NCBI RefSeq assembly: GCF_040797585.1
Contig: NZ_JBFNEO010000168.1
Span: forward strand, 1 to 6,450
DNA: 6,450 bases
From: Clostridium_Z sp040797585
GTDB lineage: Bacteria; Bacillota; Clostridia; Clostridiales; Clostridiaceae
Reading direction: 5' to 3'
In this document: positions 1-5,898 of the stretch, piece after piece
Position numbering within the stretch: position 1 is the stretch's first letter
Layout of the letters: each line of letters begins with the position of its first letter
Translations under genes and position numbers: made by a program
The notes under the pieces: generated by a model
Seen by the model: the letters and a program-made list of their open reading frames with translations, nothing else
What the model was told of the DNA's origin: nothing
The model's database searches: none

Positions 1-321
1 GGACTTAATACTGTGAATTATTTTACGAATAAAATAATATTATATTAAAAAATAAATGAAAATATAGACATATCTATATATACACTATAAAGAAAAAATA
101 TATTGCTAAAGAATAATGATGAAAAATGTATAAATTTATATTGGGATAATAAAGAAAAAAATTAAAATAAATACTTAATATACAATTAAAGTATTAAGGG
201 AAAATTTAATAACACTTCAAAAAGATATAGAGAATTATAGACAATAAAGTCGAATCATGGTAAGATTATAACAGAATTTTAAAAGACTTAAGTTGAAAAT
301 AGGTTGTTTTTAGGAGGAATA
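1..321. other. A+T-rich non-coding leader upstream of the operon
   Basis: No coding region can be supported here: all + strand frames are broken by stops. The first 48 bases are open in frame 1, but the stretch is too short to call the end of an upstream gene. I looked for sigma-A promoters. -10-like words (TATAAA at 129-134, GATAAT at 145-150) have no -35 box at 16-18 bp spacing, so none is called. Small A+T inverted repeats are present (62-67 with 74-79; 170-179 with 185-195, imperfect), but they are expected by chance at this composition. The operon promoter is either weakly consensus or lies upstream of the window. Confidence 0.6.
312..317 (+). promoter_or_regulatory. Ribosome binding site that fixes the start of the adaptor gene
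   Basis: A perfect AGGAGG lies 4 nt before ATG 322. The reading frame is open further upstream to a TTG at 304, but that codon has no Shine-Dalgarno sequence and the binding site itself would then fall inside the coding region, so 322 is the better start. Confidence 0.8.
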
Positions 322-1011
322 ATGGAGTTAAAAGAATATTTACACATAATTAAGAAGCGATGGCTTTTAATTTTATCAGTAACTTTAGCCAGTATTTTCA
401 TAGCAGCACTAGTAAGTTTTGTAATTATCAAACCTACCTATAAGGCTGATATATCTGTTATAATAGGAGCTTCACAAAATAGCAATGTAAATCAGCAGAA
501 TTACAATGATGTTGTAATGTATCAAAAATTGGTTAAAACCTATAGTGAATTTGCTAAAACTAGACTTGTGGCAGAGGATGTTATAGATACACTTGGTCTT
601 TCTATGACACCAGATGAACTATTAAAGATGGTTTCTGTAGCTCCAAAGGGTGATACAGAATTCATAACCATATCTGTAAAGTCAAAAAATCCAAGTGAGG
701 CCCGTGATATAGCTAATCAGTTAGCTAAGTCTTTAAAAAAGGTTAGTAATGAGGTTAAAAAGGTGGACAATGTACAGCTAGTAGATGAAGCAGTACTTCC
801 CATAAGTCCAGATAGTCCAAAACCTCTTTTAAATATAGCAATAGCTTTTGTTCTGGGATTATTTGTATCTCTAGGAATAGTATTTTTAATAGAGTACTTA
901 GATAATACTGTAAAGAGCTCAGATGAAATAGAGAAAATCTTAGATATACCAGTTATAGGAGCTATACCTATGGTGGGAAATGAAACTTCAAAAAAGAAAA
1001 GAAAAAAGTAG
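322..1011 (+). CDS. cpsC: Wzz/CpsC-type polysaccharide co-polymerase and tyrosine kinase adaptor
   Basis: A 229-residue membrane protein of the Gram-positive CpsC/CapA/YwqC/YveK family (Wzz domain). The family sets polymer chain length and activates its partner BY-kinase through a cytoplasmic tail. Visible in the sequence: a short cytoplasmic N-terminus (MELKEYLHIIKKRW), TM1 about residues 15-36, an extracellular loop of about 130 residues, a proline-rich stretch before TM2 (AVLPISPDSPKP, 157-168), TM2 about 169-191, then a cytoplasmic tail with the family signature LDNTVKSSDEIE (193-204) and IPVIGAIPM (209-217), ending in a basic cluster KKKRKK. In this family the tail contacts the kinase. 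The length is normal. The start is ATG 322, chosen by the AGGAGG at 312-317. The kinase gene follows after 12 nt, so the two are surely co-transcribed. I see nothing damaged. The family assignment is firm; the exact name depends on naming scheme. Confidence 0.93.
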   Translation: MELKEYLHIIKKRWLLILSVTLASIFIAALVSFVIIKPTYKADISVIIGASQNSNVNQQNYNDVVMYQKLVKTYSEFAKTRLVAEDVIDTLGLSMTPDELLKMVSVAPKGDTEFITISVKSKNPSEARDIANQLAKSLKKVSNEVKKVDNVQLVDEAVLPISPDSPKPLLNIAIAFVLGLFVSLGIVFLIEYLDNTVKSSDEIEKILDIPVIGAIPMVGNETSKKKRKK

Positions 1012-1023
1012 AGGTGAGAATAA

Positions 1024-1713
1024 TTGATTAAAGATTTAATAGCATATAGTAATCCAAAATCCCAGGCAGCAGAAAGCTATAGAACATTAAGAACAAATAT
1101 TCAATTTTCCACCTTGGATAATGAATCAAATATAATATCTATAACTTCCTGTGGACCAGGGGAGGGAAAGAGTACAGTTATAAGTAATTTAGCTATAACT
1201 ATGGCTCAAAGTGGAAAAAAAGTTCTTTTAATAGATTGTGACCTTAGAAAACCTATAATACATAAAAAGTTTGGAATATCAAATCTTAAAGGCCTTACAA
1301 GTCTCTTAATAAAGGAAAGCAAGGTTGAGGATGTTATACAAAAGGTGGATATAAATAATCTTGGAATCATAACCAGTGGACCAGTACCACCAAATCCATC
1401 AGAAATCTTAGGATCAAAAAACATGAAGAATCTTATAGAAGAGCTCAAAAAATACTTTGATGTAATACTTTTAGATGCACCACCAGTGCTAGTGGTAACA
1501 GATGCTCAGGTTATATCAAAGGTAACAGATGGAGTGATACTTCTTGCAGCCTATGGAGTTACTGAAAAACAAGCTCTAGAAAAGGCAAAGGATAATATAG
1601 TAAAGGTTAATGGGAAATTACTTGGAGTAGTTATGAATAAGATTCCAGAAAAAGAAGGGTCATATTATGGATATGGATCTTATAGTGGATATTATTCGGA
1701 TGATTCAGAGTAA
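1024..1713 (+). CDS. cpsD: Bacterial tyrosine autokinase (BY-kinase), CpsD/YwqD type
   Basis: A 229-residue cytoplasmic P-loop kinase that autophosphorylates on a C-terminal tyrosine cluster and, with the membrane adaptor encoded just upstream, controls capsule or exopolysaccharide assembly. In order: the oligomerisation segment AESYRTLRTNIQFS (16-29), Walker A GPGEGKST (44-51, Lys49), Walker A' LLIDCDLRKP (68-77), the conserved GPVPPNPSEIL (119-129), Walker B VILLDAPP (147-154) and the tyrosine cluster at 214-224 (Tyr 214, 215, 217, 220, 223, 224). The start is a TTG at 1024; a GAGGTGAG at 1011-1018 lies 5 nt before it, and the conserved N-terminus begins directly there, so TTG is believed. 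The split of adaptor and kinase into two proteins is the usual Firmicute arrangement. A 418-nt gap without a gene follows. Its substrate set cannot be read from sequence, but the family assignment is firm. Confidence 0.94.
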   Translation: MIKDLIAYSNPKSQAAESYRTLRTNIQFSTLDNESNIISITSCGPGEGKSTVISNLAITMAQSGKKVLLIDCDLRKPIIHKKFGISNLKGLTSLLIKESKVEDVIQKVDINNLGIITSGPVPPNPSEILGSKNMKNLIEELKKYFDVILLDAPPVLVVTDAQVISKVTDGVILLAAYGVTEKQALEKAKDNIVKVNGKLLGVVMNKIPEKEGSYYGYGSYSGYYSDDSE

Positions 1714-1740
1714 AAATATATAAGCCTTTAAGATTTTTAC

Positions 1741-1776
1741 AATATTAGTGTTTAAAATTATTTAAACACTAATATT
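1741..1776. repeat. Perfect 16-bp inverted repeat, 28 nt after the kinase gene
   Basis: Bases 1741-1756 and 1761-1776 are perfect reverse complements around a 4-nt loop (ATTA). The stem is nearly all A/T with a GTG/CAC core. No U-run follows on either strand (AAATAAATGAG on +), so it is not a standard intrinsic terminator. It could be a weak terminator, an RNA 3'-end stabiliser or processing hairpin for the adaptor-kinase message, or a DNA-binding palindrome. The inverted repeat itself is certain; its role is not. Confidence 0.6.
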
Positions 1777-1857
1777 AAATAAATGAGTCCCAATATATTA
1801 CAAAAACCACAAGGTAATACATAATTTTTCTTGGAATTATAATGGAAATAAAGTAGG

Positions 1858-1886
1858 GTATATAATTTAGCACTAAAATTATATAC
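1858..1886. repeat. A+T inverted repeat with 11-bp perfect stem
   Basis: Bases 1858-1868 pair perfectly with 1876-1886 around a 7-nt loop (AGCACTA). All pairs but the closing G-C are A-T. It contains a TATAAT at 1861-1866, but no -35 box stands at normal spacing. No U-run follows. It lies about 30 nt before the RNA-like element and may be a separate small hairpin, an operator-like site, or a chance palindrome. Confidence 0.4.
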
Positions 1887-1916
1887 AAAATTAAATAGGT
1901 ACTATACATGATTATA

Positions 1917-2067
1917 GAACGAATTTTCCTTCAGAAGGTGTGTTCTTTCCGTCACCTGAAGGTTAGATGAGTTAATCCAGGGGCGTAGCAACTGTTATCC
2001 CCCATCTTTTAAGAGGATGGAGGTGTTACAAGCTAGTAGCCATCAGATAAAAAAGAATTAACTCATT
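1917..2067 (+). ncRNA. Candidate structured cis-regulatory RNA between kinase and phosphatase genes
   Basis: A self-complementary island with no convincing coding frame. Helices seen by hand: (a) hairpin 1928-1933 with 1957-1962 continuing as 1937-1940 with 1953-1956, a 3-nt bulge (1934-1936) and a 12-nt loop; (b) a perfect 10-bp helix 1967-1976 with 2057-2066 that closes an 80-nt domain; (c) inside it 1985-1990 with 2024-2029 (6 bp, one G-U); (d) hairpin 2002-2006 with 2016-2020. GGGG at 1980-1983 can pair with CCCC at 1999-2002 across helix c, which would be a pseudoknot. G+C is 57 of 130 bases over 1921-2050 against 27 of 120 just upstream. It sits where Bacillus subtilis eps operons carry the EAR (epsC) antitermination RNA, after the kinase gene. 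That is positional analogy only; I could not match it to a family, and I see no riboswitch signature I know. No terminator follows, so it would not work as a simple attenuator. Confidence 0.6.
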
Positions 2068-2116
2068 ATTTAAAATAGTGGGAATAAACAGAAAAATATA
2101 AGGGTGTAAGAAGAGA

Positions 2117-2124
2117 AAAGGAGG
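2117..2124 (+). promoter_or_regulatory. Strong ribosome binding site supporting the GTG start of the phosphatase
   Basis: AAAGGAGG ends 7 nt before GTG 2132, ideal spacing. The next residues (IDFHSH) already contain the metal-binding histidines, so no later start is possible. The 49 bases between the RNA-like element and this site hold nothing I can identify. Confidence 0.8.
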
Positions 2125-2131
2125 ATTCATC

Positions 2132-2896
2132 GTGATAGATTTTCATAGCCATATAATATATGACATAGATGATGGTTCAAGGAATATAGAAGAATCCTTA
2201 GAGATGATAGAAAATGCTAAGAAAGAGGGAAGTAAGTATATTTGCGCAACTAGCCATTATATGGTGGGAACCTATGAACCAGAAAGGGAAGATTATATAA
2301 AAAAGATTAAGAGTCTTATGGAAAGAGTAGAGGGAATAGACATAGCAGAAGGTCTTGAGGTGTATATAGATCCAAGTCTACCTACTCTTTATAAAAATGA
2401 AAAGATATGGGGAATAAACAAAGGGAAATATATGCTTATAGAGTTTCCTATGAGGGAGATTCCAAAATATTCAAAGGATATCTTATATGAAATGACTGTG
2501 CTTAATTTAACACCAATAATAGCTCATCCAGAAAGAAATTCAAAATTTTTAAAAGATATAAGCCTTTTAGAAGAGTTTATAGAAGAAGGATATTTACTTC
2601 AAATGAACGCTTCAAGTCTTATAGGATTTCATGGAGATGAGGTTAGAAATTTTGCAGAGACCTTAGTAAAGAGAAATATGGTACATATGCTAGGAAGCGA
2701 TGGACATAATGTAAAAAGAAGAAACACTAACATTAAAGAAGGATTTCTTAGAATAAAAGAATTAAATCCAGAGCTTTATAACTGGATAAAAGAGAATCAG
2801 CATAACATATTTAATGGACAAGATGTCATGCCTTTAGAAATTAGAGAGGAAGAGAAGAAGAAAAAAGGATTATTTAGCTTTTTAAGAGGAAAATAA
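2132..2896 (+). CDS. cpsB: PHP-family protein tyrosine phosphatase, CpsB/YwqE type
   Basis: A 254-residue metal-dependent phosphatase that removes phosphate from the tyrosine cluster of the BY-kinase, closing the regulatory cycle. PHP-fold motifs in order: DFHSH (3-7; His5, His7), DIDDGS (11-16; Asp14), ATSH (39-42; His42), EGLEVYIDP (73-81; Glu77), LIEFPM (102-107; Glu104), IAHPER (130-135; His132), NASSLIG (159-165) and GSDGHN (188-193; Asp190, His192). These match the metal ligands known in pneumococcal CpsB (His5, His7, Asp14, His42, Glu108, His136, Asp199, His201), so the enzyme should be active. The position after ATSH is Tyr, where many homologues have another His; streptococcal enzymes also differ there. 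The C-terminal tail is basic and ends GLFSFLRGK, possibly a membrane-proximal amphipathic end. The start is GTG with a strong Shine-Dalgarno sequence. It is separated from the kinase gene by the RNA-like element and followed by the LCP gene after 66 nt. Confidence 0.93.
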   Translation: MIDFHSHIIYDIDDGSRNIEESLEMIENAKKEGSKYICATSHYMVGTYEPEREDYIKKIKSLMERVEGIDIAEGLEVYIDPSLPTLYKNEKIWGINKGKYMLIEFPMREIPKYSKDILYEMTVLNLTPIIAHPERNSKFLKDISLLEEFIEEGYLLQMNASSLIGFHGDEVRNFAETLVKRNMVHMLGSDGHNVKRRNTNIKEGFLRIKELNPELYNWIKENQHNIFNGQDVMPLEIREEEKKKKGLFSFLRGK

Positions 2897-2943
2897 GCAT
2901 GGAATAATAGCTAATTTTTAGCTTATTTAGTGTTTTAAATAAG
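2891..2943 (+). promoter_or_regulatory. Three-armed A+T repeat over the phosphatase stop codon and gene junction
   Basis: AAATAAGC (2891-2898, which contains the stop codon), GCTTATTTA (2921-2929) and TAAATAAG (2936-2943) form one complementary arm flanked by two near-identical partners. The middle arm can pair with either neighbour: 8 bp with the left, or 8 bp with the right around a 6-nt loop, about 7 nt before the Shine-Dalgarno sequence of the next gene. A further 6-bp hairpin (2909-2914 with 2918-2923) competes. No U-run follows, so it is not a terminator. Stems are almost all A-U and weak; a role in coupling translation of the two genes is only inference. Confidence 0.3.
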
Positions 2944-2962
2944 TGCTTTGGGGTGAAAACAT

Positions 2963-3901
2963 ATGAAAAAAGGGTTAAAAACAGGGCTTTTTATAATAGT
3001 TGGAATTATAGTGATCATAGGTGGAACACTGGGATATAAGGTATATAGTAAATACAATAAAATAAAAACTAATGAAGTAACCCTAAGTGATGAAGAAATA
3101 GGGATAAATGAAGAAAATAAGAGTGAAAAACATATATTTAATTTTCTTTTCTTAGGCGTAGATAAAGAAGAAAATGCCACGGACACCATAATGATAGCTA
3201 CTATAGATAGGGATAAAGGTGAGTTGAAGATTTCATCTATTTTAAGGGATTTATACATAGACATGGGAGAAGGAAATACACCTAAGATTAACTATGCTCA
3301 TCAATATGGAGGACCAGTTAATACGGTAAAGGTAATAAATGAAACCTTTAATCTTGATATAAGGGATTATGTAATGGTGAACTTTGAAGGTCTTGTAAAT
3401 ATTGTGGATGCTATAGGGGGAATAGAGATTGAACTTAAAGAAGGGGAATTGAGTAGAATTAATGGACCAGCTTCAGTTATAGCTAAGAAAATGAATAAGA
3501 AGACTCCTAAAACTATAAATTCACCAGGAAAATATAACTTAAGTGGATCACAAGCACTTTCCTATGCTCGTATTAGAAAGATAGATAGTGATTTTGAAAG
3601 AACGGATAGACAAAGAACTGTAATTAATGAAATTATGAAAAAAGTAAAGAACATGAGCTTAAGTGAATTGGATAAATTTACAGATATTGCATTAGAGAAT
3701 GTAGAGACCTCTTTTAACTTTAGTGAAATCATGAACGTTGGGCAGGAAGCTTTAAAGCTTTATAATAAAAAACCTAAAGAGACAAAGATACCAATAGAAG
3801 GAACCTATGAGGGTCATTATTGGGACAATGGAGCTTTTTATTTTACGTGGGATAAGGAAAAAAATGTAGAACATTTAAAGAAATTTATATATGAAGAATA
3901 A
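2963..3901 (+). CDS. LytR-CpsA-Psr (LCP) family cell-wall glycopolymer ligase
   Basis: A 312-residue single-pass membrane protein with the catalytic domain outside the cell. LCP enzymes move a glycopolymer from its undecaprenyl-linked carrier onto peptidoglycan. Here the substrate is presumably the polymer made by this operon. Seen: a short basic N-terminus and a signal anchor about residues 5-25 (FIIVGIIVIIGGTLG core), a linker, then the LCP core: FLFLGVD (61-67), TDTIMIATID (73-82), SILRDLYIDM (92-101, with Arg95-Asp96), KINYAHQYGG (108-117), YVMVNFEGL (136-144), DAIGGIEIEL (149-158), and SGSQALSYARIR (194-205) followed by DFERTDRQR (210-218), the arginine-rich phosphate-binding region. The length is ordinary for one-domain TagU/CpsA-like members. 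ATG 2963 has GGGGTGA at 2950-2956 upstream. Capsule operons often carry one LCP gene beside the tyrosine phosphorelay, as here. The exact acceptor and polymer cannot be read from sequence. Confidence 0.93.
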   Translation: MKKGLKTGLFIIVGIIVIIGGTLGYKVYSKYNKIKTNEVTLSDEEIGINEENKSEKHIFNFLFLGVDKEENATDTIMIATIDRDKGELKISSILRDLYIDMGEGNTPKINYAHQYGGPVNTVKVINETFNLDIRDYVMVNFEGLVNIVDAIGGIEIELKEGELSRINGPASVIAKKMNKKTPKTINSPGKYNLSGSQALSYARIRKIDSDFERTDRQRTVINEIMKKVKNMSLSELDKFTDIALENVETSFNFSEIMNVGQEALKLYNKKPKETKIPIEGTYEGHYWDNGAFYFTWDKEKNVEHLKKFIYEE

Positions 3902-3967
3902 GATTTAAATTTAGAAAATTATATGAGACAAACATATCTTATTTTATAAAAGAGGGAAGTGGAGGAT

Positions 3968-5881
3968 ATGCCAAATGTAAAAAAGAAACTTAAGATTTAT
4001 TGCTTGTTACTTTTAGATATAGTAGCTATATGGCTTTGTTATTTTTTAAGTTACAATTTTAGGTTCTATAGTAATTTAGGTAACCAAATGCTTACTTCAA
4101 AATTTCTAGAGTATAGTCCATATATGGTGTTAGCAATAATAATATATATAATAAGTTTTAAAGTGTTTAAGCTTTATGAAAGCCTTTGGACTATAGCAGG
4201 GCTCGATGAATTTTTGTTGGGAGTTACTGGATGTGTAGTTGGAGGGATTATAAATATATTTATATCCCTAGGATTTGAAAGAAGGATTCCTCTTTTAGTT
4301 ACAGGAGTTTCAGTTGTTTTTATAACTATGGCTATAAATGGCATGAGGATATGCTTAAGGGTTTATAGAAGAGCTATGATTTATGCTAAAAATAAGGAGA
4401 GCAAGAATTTTAAGAGAGTTATGATAGTTGGAGCTGGATCTGCTGCTTATATGGTAATAAGGGATATAAGAAGGCATCCAGAGATGAAGTATAAGGTTGT
4501 TACCCTTATAGATGATAGTCCTTATAAGAAGAACACTCAACTGGCAGGGGTTAAAGTTGTTGGTAATAGAAATGATATAGAGGATGTTGTTAAAAAAGAG
4601 AATATAGATCTTATAATCATTGCTATACCAAGACTTAGCGAAGAAGAAAGAAGCAGAATAGTTAAAATATGTAACAGAACAAAGATAAGAACAAAAATAG
4701 TTCCAGGTATGTATGAGCTTATAGGTGGTAAGGTAAGCCTAAAGGGGATAAGAAATGTAGATGTTAAAGATCTTTTAGGAAGAGAACCTGTAAAATTAGA
4801 TACTAATGAGATTAATAATTACATAAGTAATAAAGTAGTTATGGTAACAGGTGGGGGAGGATCCATAGGATCAGAGCTTTGTAGACAGATTGCTTCTTTT
4901 AGGCCTAAGACATTAATAATACTAGATATATATGAGAATAATGCTTATGAAATACAGCAGGAGCTAAGAAGAAAATATGAATATTTAGATATGCATGTCT
5001 TAATAGCATCTGTTAGAGATAAAAATAGATTAGATGATATATATGAGGAATATAAACCACAGGTAGTATTTCATGCAGCAGCTCATAAACATGTACCATT
5101 AATGGAAGATAGCCCAATGGAAGCTATTAAAAATAATGTGTTAGGAACCTTAAATGTGGCAGAGCTTGCTAAAGAGTATCAAGTAGAAAGATTTGTGCTT
5201 ATATCTACAGATAAAGCAGTAAATCCTACTAACATAATGGGTGCCACTAAGAGAATATGTGAGATGATAGTACAAGCTTTAGATAGAGAAAGTTATACAG
5301 AATTTGTAGCAGTAAGGTTTGGAAATGTTCTTGGAAGTAATGGATCAGTAATACCACTATTTAAAAAACAAATAGCAGAAGGTGGTCCAATAACTTTAAC
5401 CCATAAGGAGATAACAAGATATTTCATGCTAATACCTGAGGCGGCTCAGCTAGTATTACAAGCAGGAGCTTATGCTAAGGGGGGAGAAATTTTTGTTCTT
5501 GATATGGGTAAACCTGTTAAAATATATGATTTAGCTTGTGAACTTATAAGATTGTCAGGGCTTGAACCTTATAATGATATAGATATAAAGATAACAGGAC
5601 TTAGACCAGGAGAAAAGCTTTATGAAGAGCTTTTAATGAGTGAAGAGGGACTTAAAGAGACGTCTCATAAGAAGATATTTATAGGTAAACCTGGTGAGTT
5701 TAACATTGAGAATATAAAAGGAGATATTGAAGAACTTTTATATATAGCTATAAATGGAAGTAATGATGAGATAAAAGATAAGCTTACAATTATAGTACCG
5801 ACTTACATAAAGGAACAAAAGGAAGGCATAAATTTAGAAAAAAATATTAAGGTTAAAGATATGATTGCAGCAACAATATAA
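3968..5881 (+). CDS. capD: Membrane-anchored nucleotide-sugar 4,6-dehydratase (CapD/PglF/WbpM type)
   Basis: A 637-residue NAD(P)-dependent SDR enzyme expected to convert UDP-GlcNAc to UDP-4-keto-6-deoxy-GlcNAc. About four TM helices at the N-terminus (roughly 8-31, 52-67, 82-103, 107-130), a first Rossmann fold with GAGSAA (155-160), and a second, catalytic one with TGGGGSIGSE (294-303), HAAAHKHVPLMEDSP (369-383), STDKAVNPTNIMGATKR (413-429), RFGNVLGSNGSVIP (450-463) and TGLRPGEKLYEELL (543-556). In the catalytic motif Met424 stands where classical SDRs have Tyr, with Lys428 kept; this Met is typical of the large WbpM/PglF group. Length and plan are those of full-size CapD. Start: ATG 3968 is preferred over an in-frame GTG at 3959. 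Both have imperfect Shine-Dalgarno spacing (GGAGG 2 nt before the ATG, AGAGGG further up), so the N-terminus could be 3 residues longer. An aminotransferase gene follows after 17 nt, supporting an amino-dideoxy sugar route. Stereochemistry at C5 is not readable. Confidence 0.92.
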   Translation: MPNVKKKLKIYCLLLLDIVAIWLCYFLSYNFRFYSNLGNQMLTSKFLEYSPYMVLAIIIYIISFKVFKLYESLWTIAGLDEFLLGVTGCVVGGIINIFISLGFERRIPLLVTGVSVVFITMAINGMRICLRVYRRAMIYAKNKESKNFKRVMIVGAGSAAYMVIRDIRRHPEMKYKVVTLIDDSPYKKNTQLAGVKVVGNRNDIEDVVKKENIDLIIIAIPRLSEEERSRIVKICNRTKIRTKIVPGMYELIGGKVSLKGIRNVDVKDLLGREPVKLDTNEINNYISNKVVMVTGGGGSIGSELCRQIASFRPKTLIILDIYENNAYEIQQELRRKYEYLDMHVLIASVRDKNRLDDIYEEYKPQVVFHAAAHKHVPLMEDSPMEAIKNNVLGTLNVAELAKEYQVERFVLISTDKAVNPTNIMGATKRICEMIVQALDRESYTEFVAVRFGNVLGSNGSVIPLFKKQIAEGGPITLTHKEITRYFMLIPEAAQLVLQAGAYAKGGEIFVLDMGKPVKIYDLACELIRLSGLEPYNDIDIKITGLRPGEKLYEELLMSEEGLKETSHKKIFIGKPGEFNIENIKGDIEELLYIAINGSNDEIKDKLTIIVPTYIKEQKEGINLEKNIKVKDMIAATI

Positions 5882-5898
5882 GAATAAGAGGTGTTATT

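Noticed and set aside
1..48. Open frame at the left edge as the end of an upstream gene
   Set aside because: Only 15 codons with low-complexity residues before a stop, which is not distinguishable from chance.
304..321. Upstream in-frame TTG start for the adaptor gene (6 extra residues)
   Set aside because: No Shine-Dalgarno sequence precedes it and the extension would be translated from the AGGAGG itself; ATG 322 is correctly placed behind that site.
1206..1448. Antisense open frame of 80 codons inside the kinase gene
   Set aside because: It mirrors a fully conserved kinase coding region and has no recognisable protein features; the same holds for antisense frames at 2935-3264 and 4355-4540.
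1838..1866. TATAAT words at 1838-1843 and 1861-1866 as a promoter for the RNA element
   Set aside because: Neither has a -35 hexamer at 16-18 bp; such words are common at this A+T content, and the second is part of a palindrome.
1908..1970. Short ORF of 20 codons (MIIERIFLQKVCSFRHLKVR) with a weak TAGGT upstream, possibly a leader peptide
   Set aside because: It lies over the bulged hairpin 1928-1962, whose base pairing explains the sequence better. The ribosome site is poor and no homologue is known to me. Ribosome profiling would be needed to revive it.
1917..2067. Known riboswitch classes (c-di-GMP, c-di-AMP, lysine, SAM, glmS ribozyme, T-box) as the identity of the RNA element
   Set aside because: None of the core motifs I know for these classes is present, no T-box GGTGGNACCGCG is seen, and no terminator or Shine-Dalgarno sequestering hairpin follows.
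2897..2962. Intrinsic terminator between phosphatase and LCP genes
   Set aside because: Hairpins here are short and A-U only and no U-run follows; the LCP gene has no convincing promoter of its own, so readthrough is the simpler view.
3945..3950. TATAAA as a -10 box for the dehydratase gene
   Set aside because: No -35 box at suitable spacing and it lies directly next to the ribosome binding site, leaving no room for a normal 5' end.
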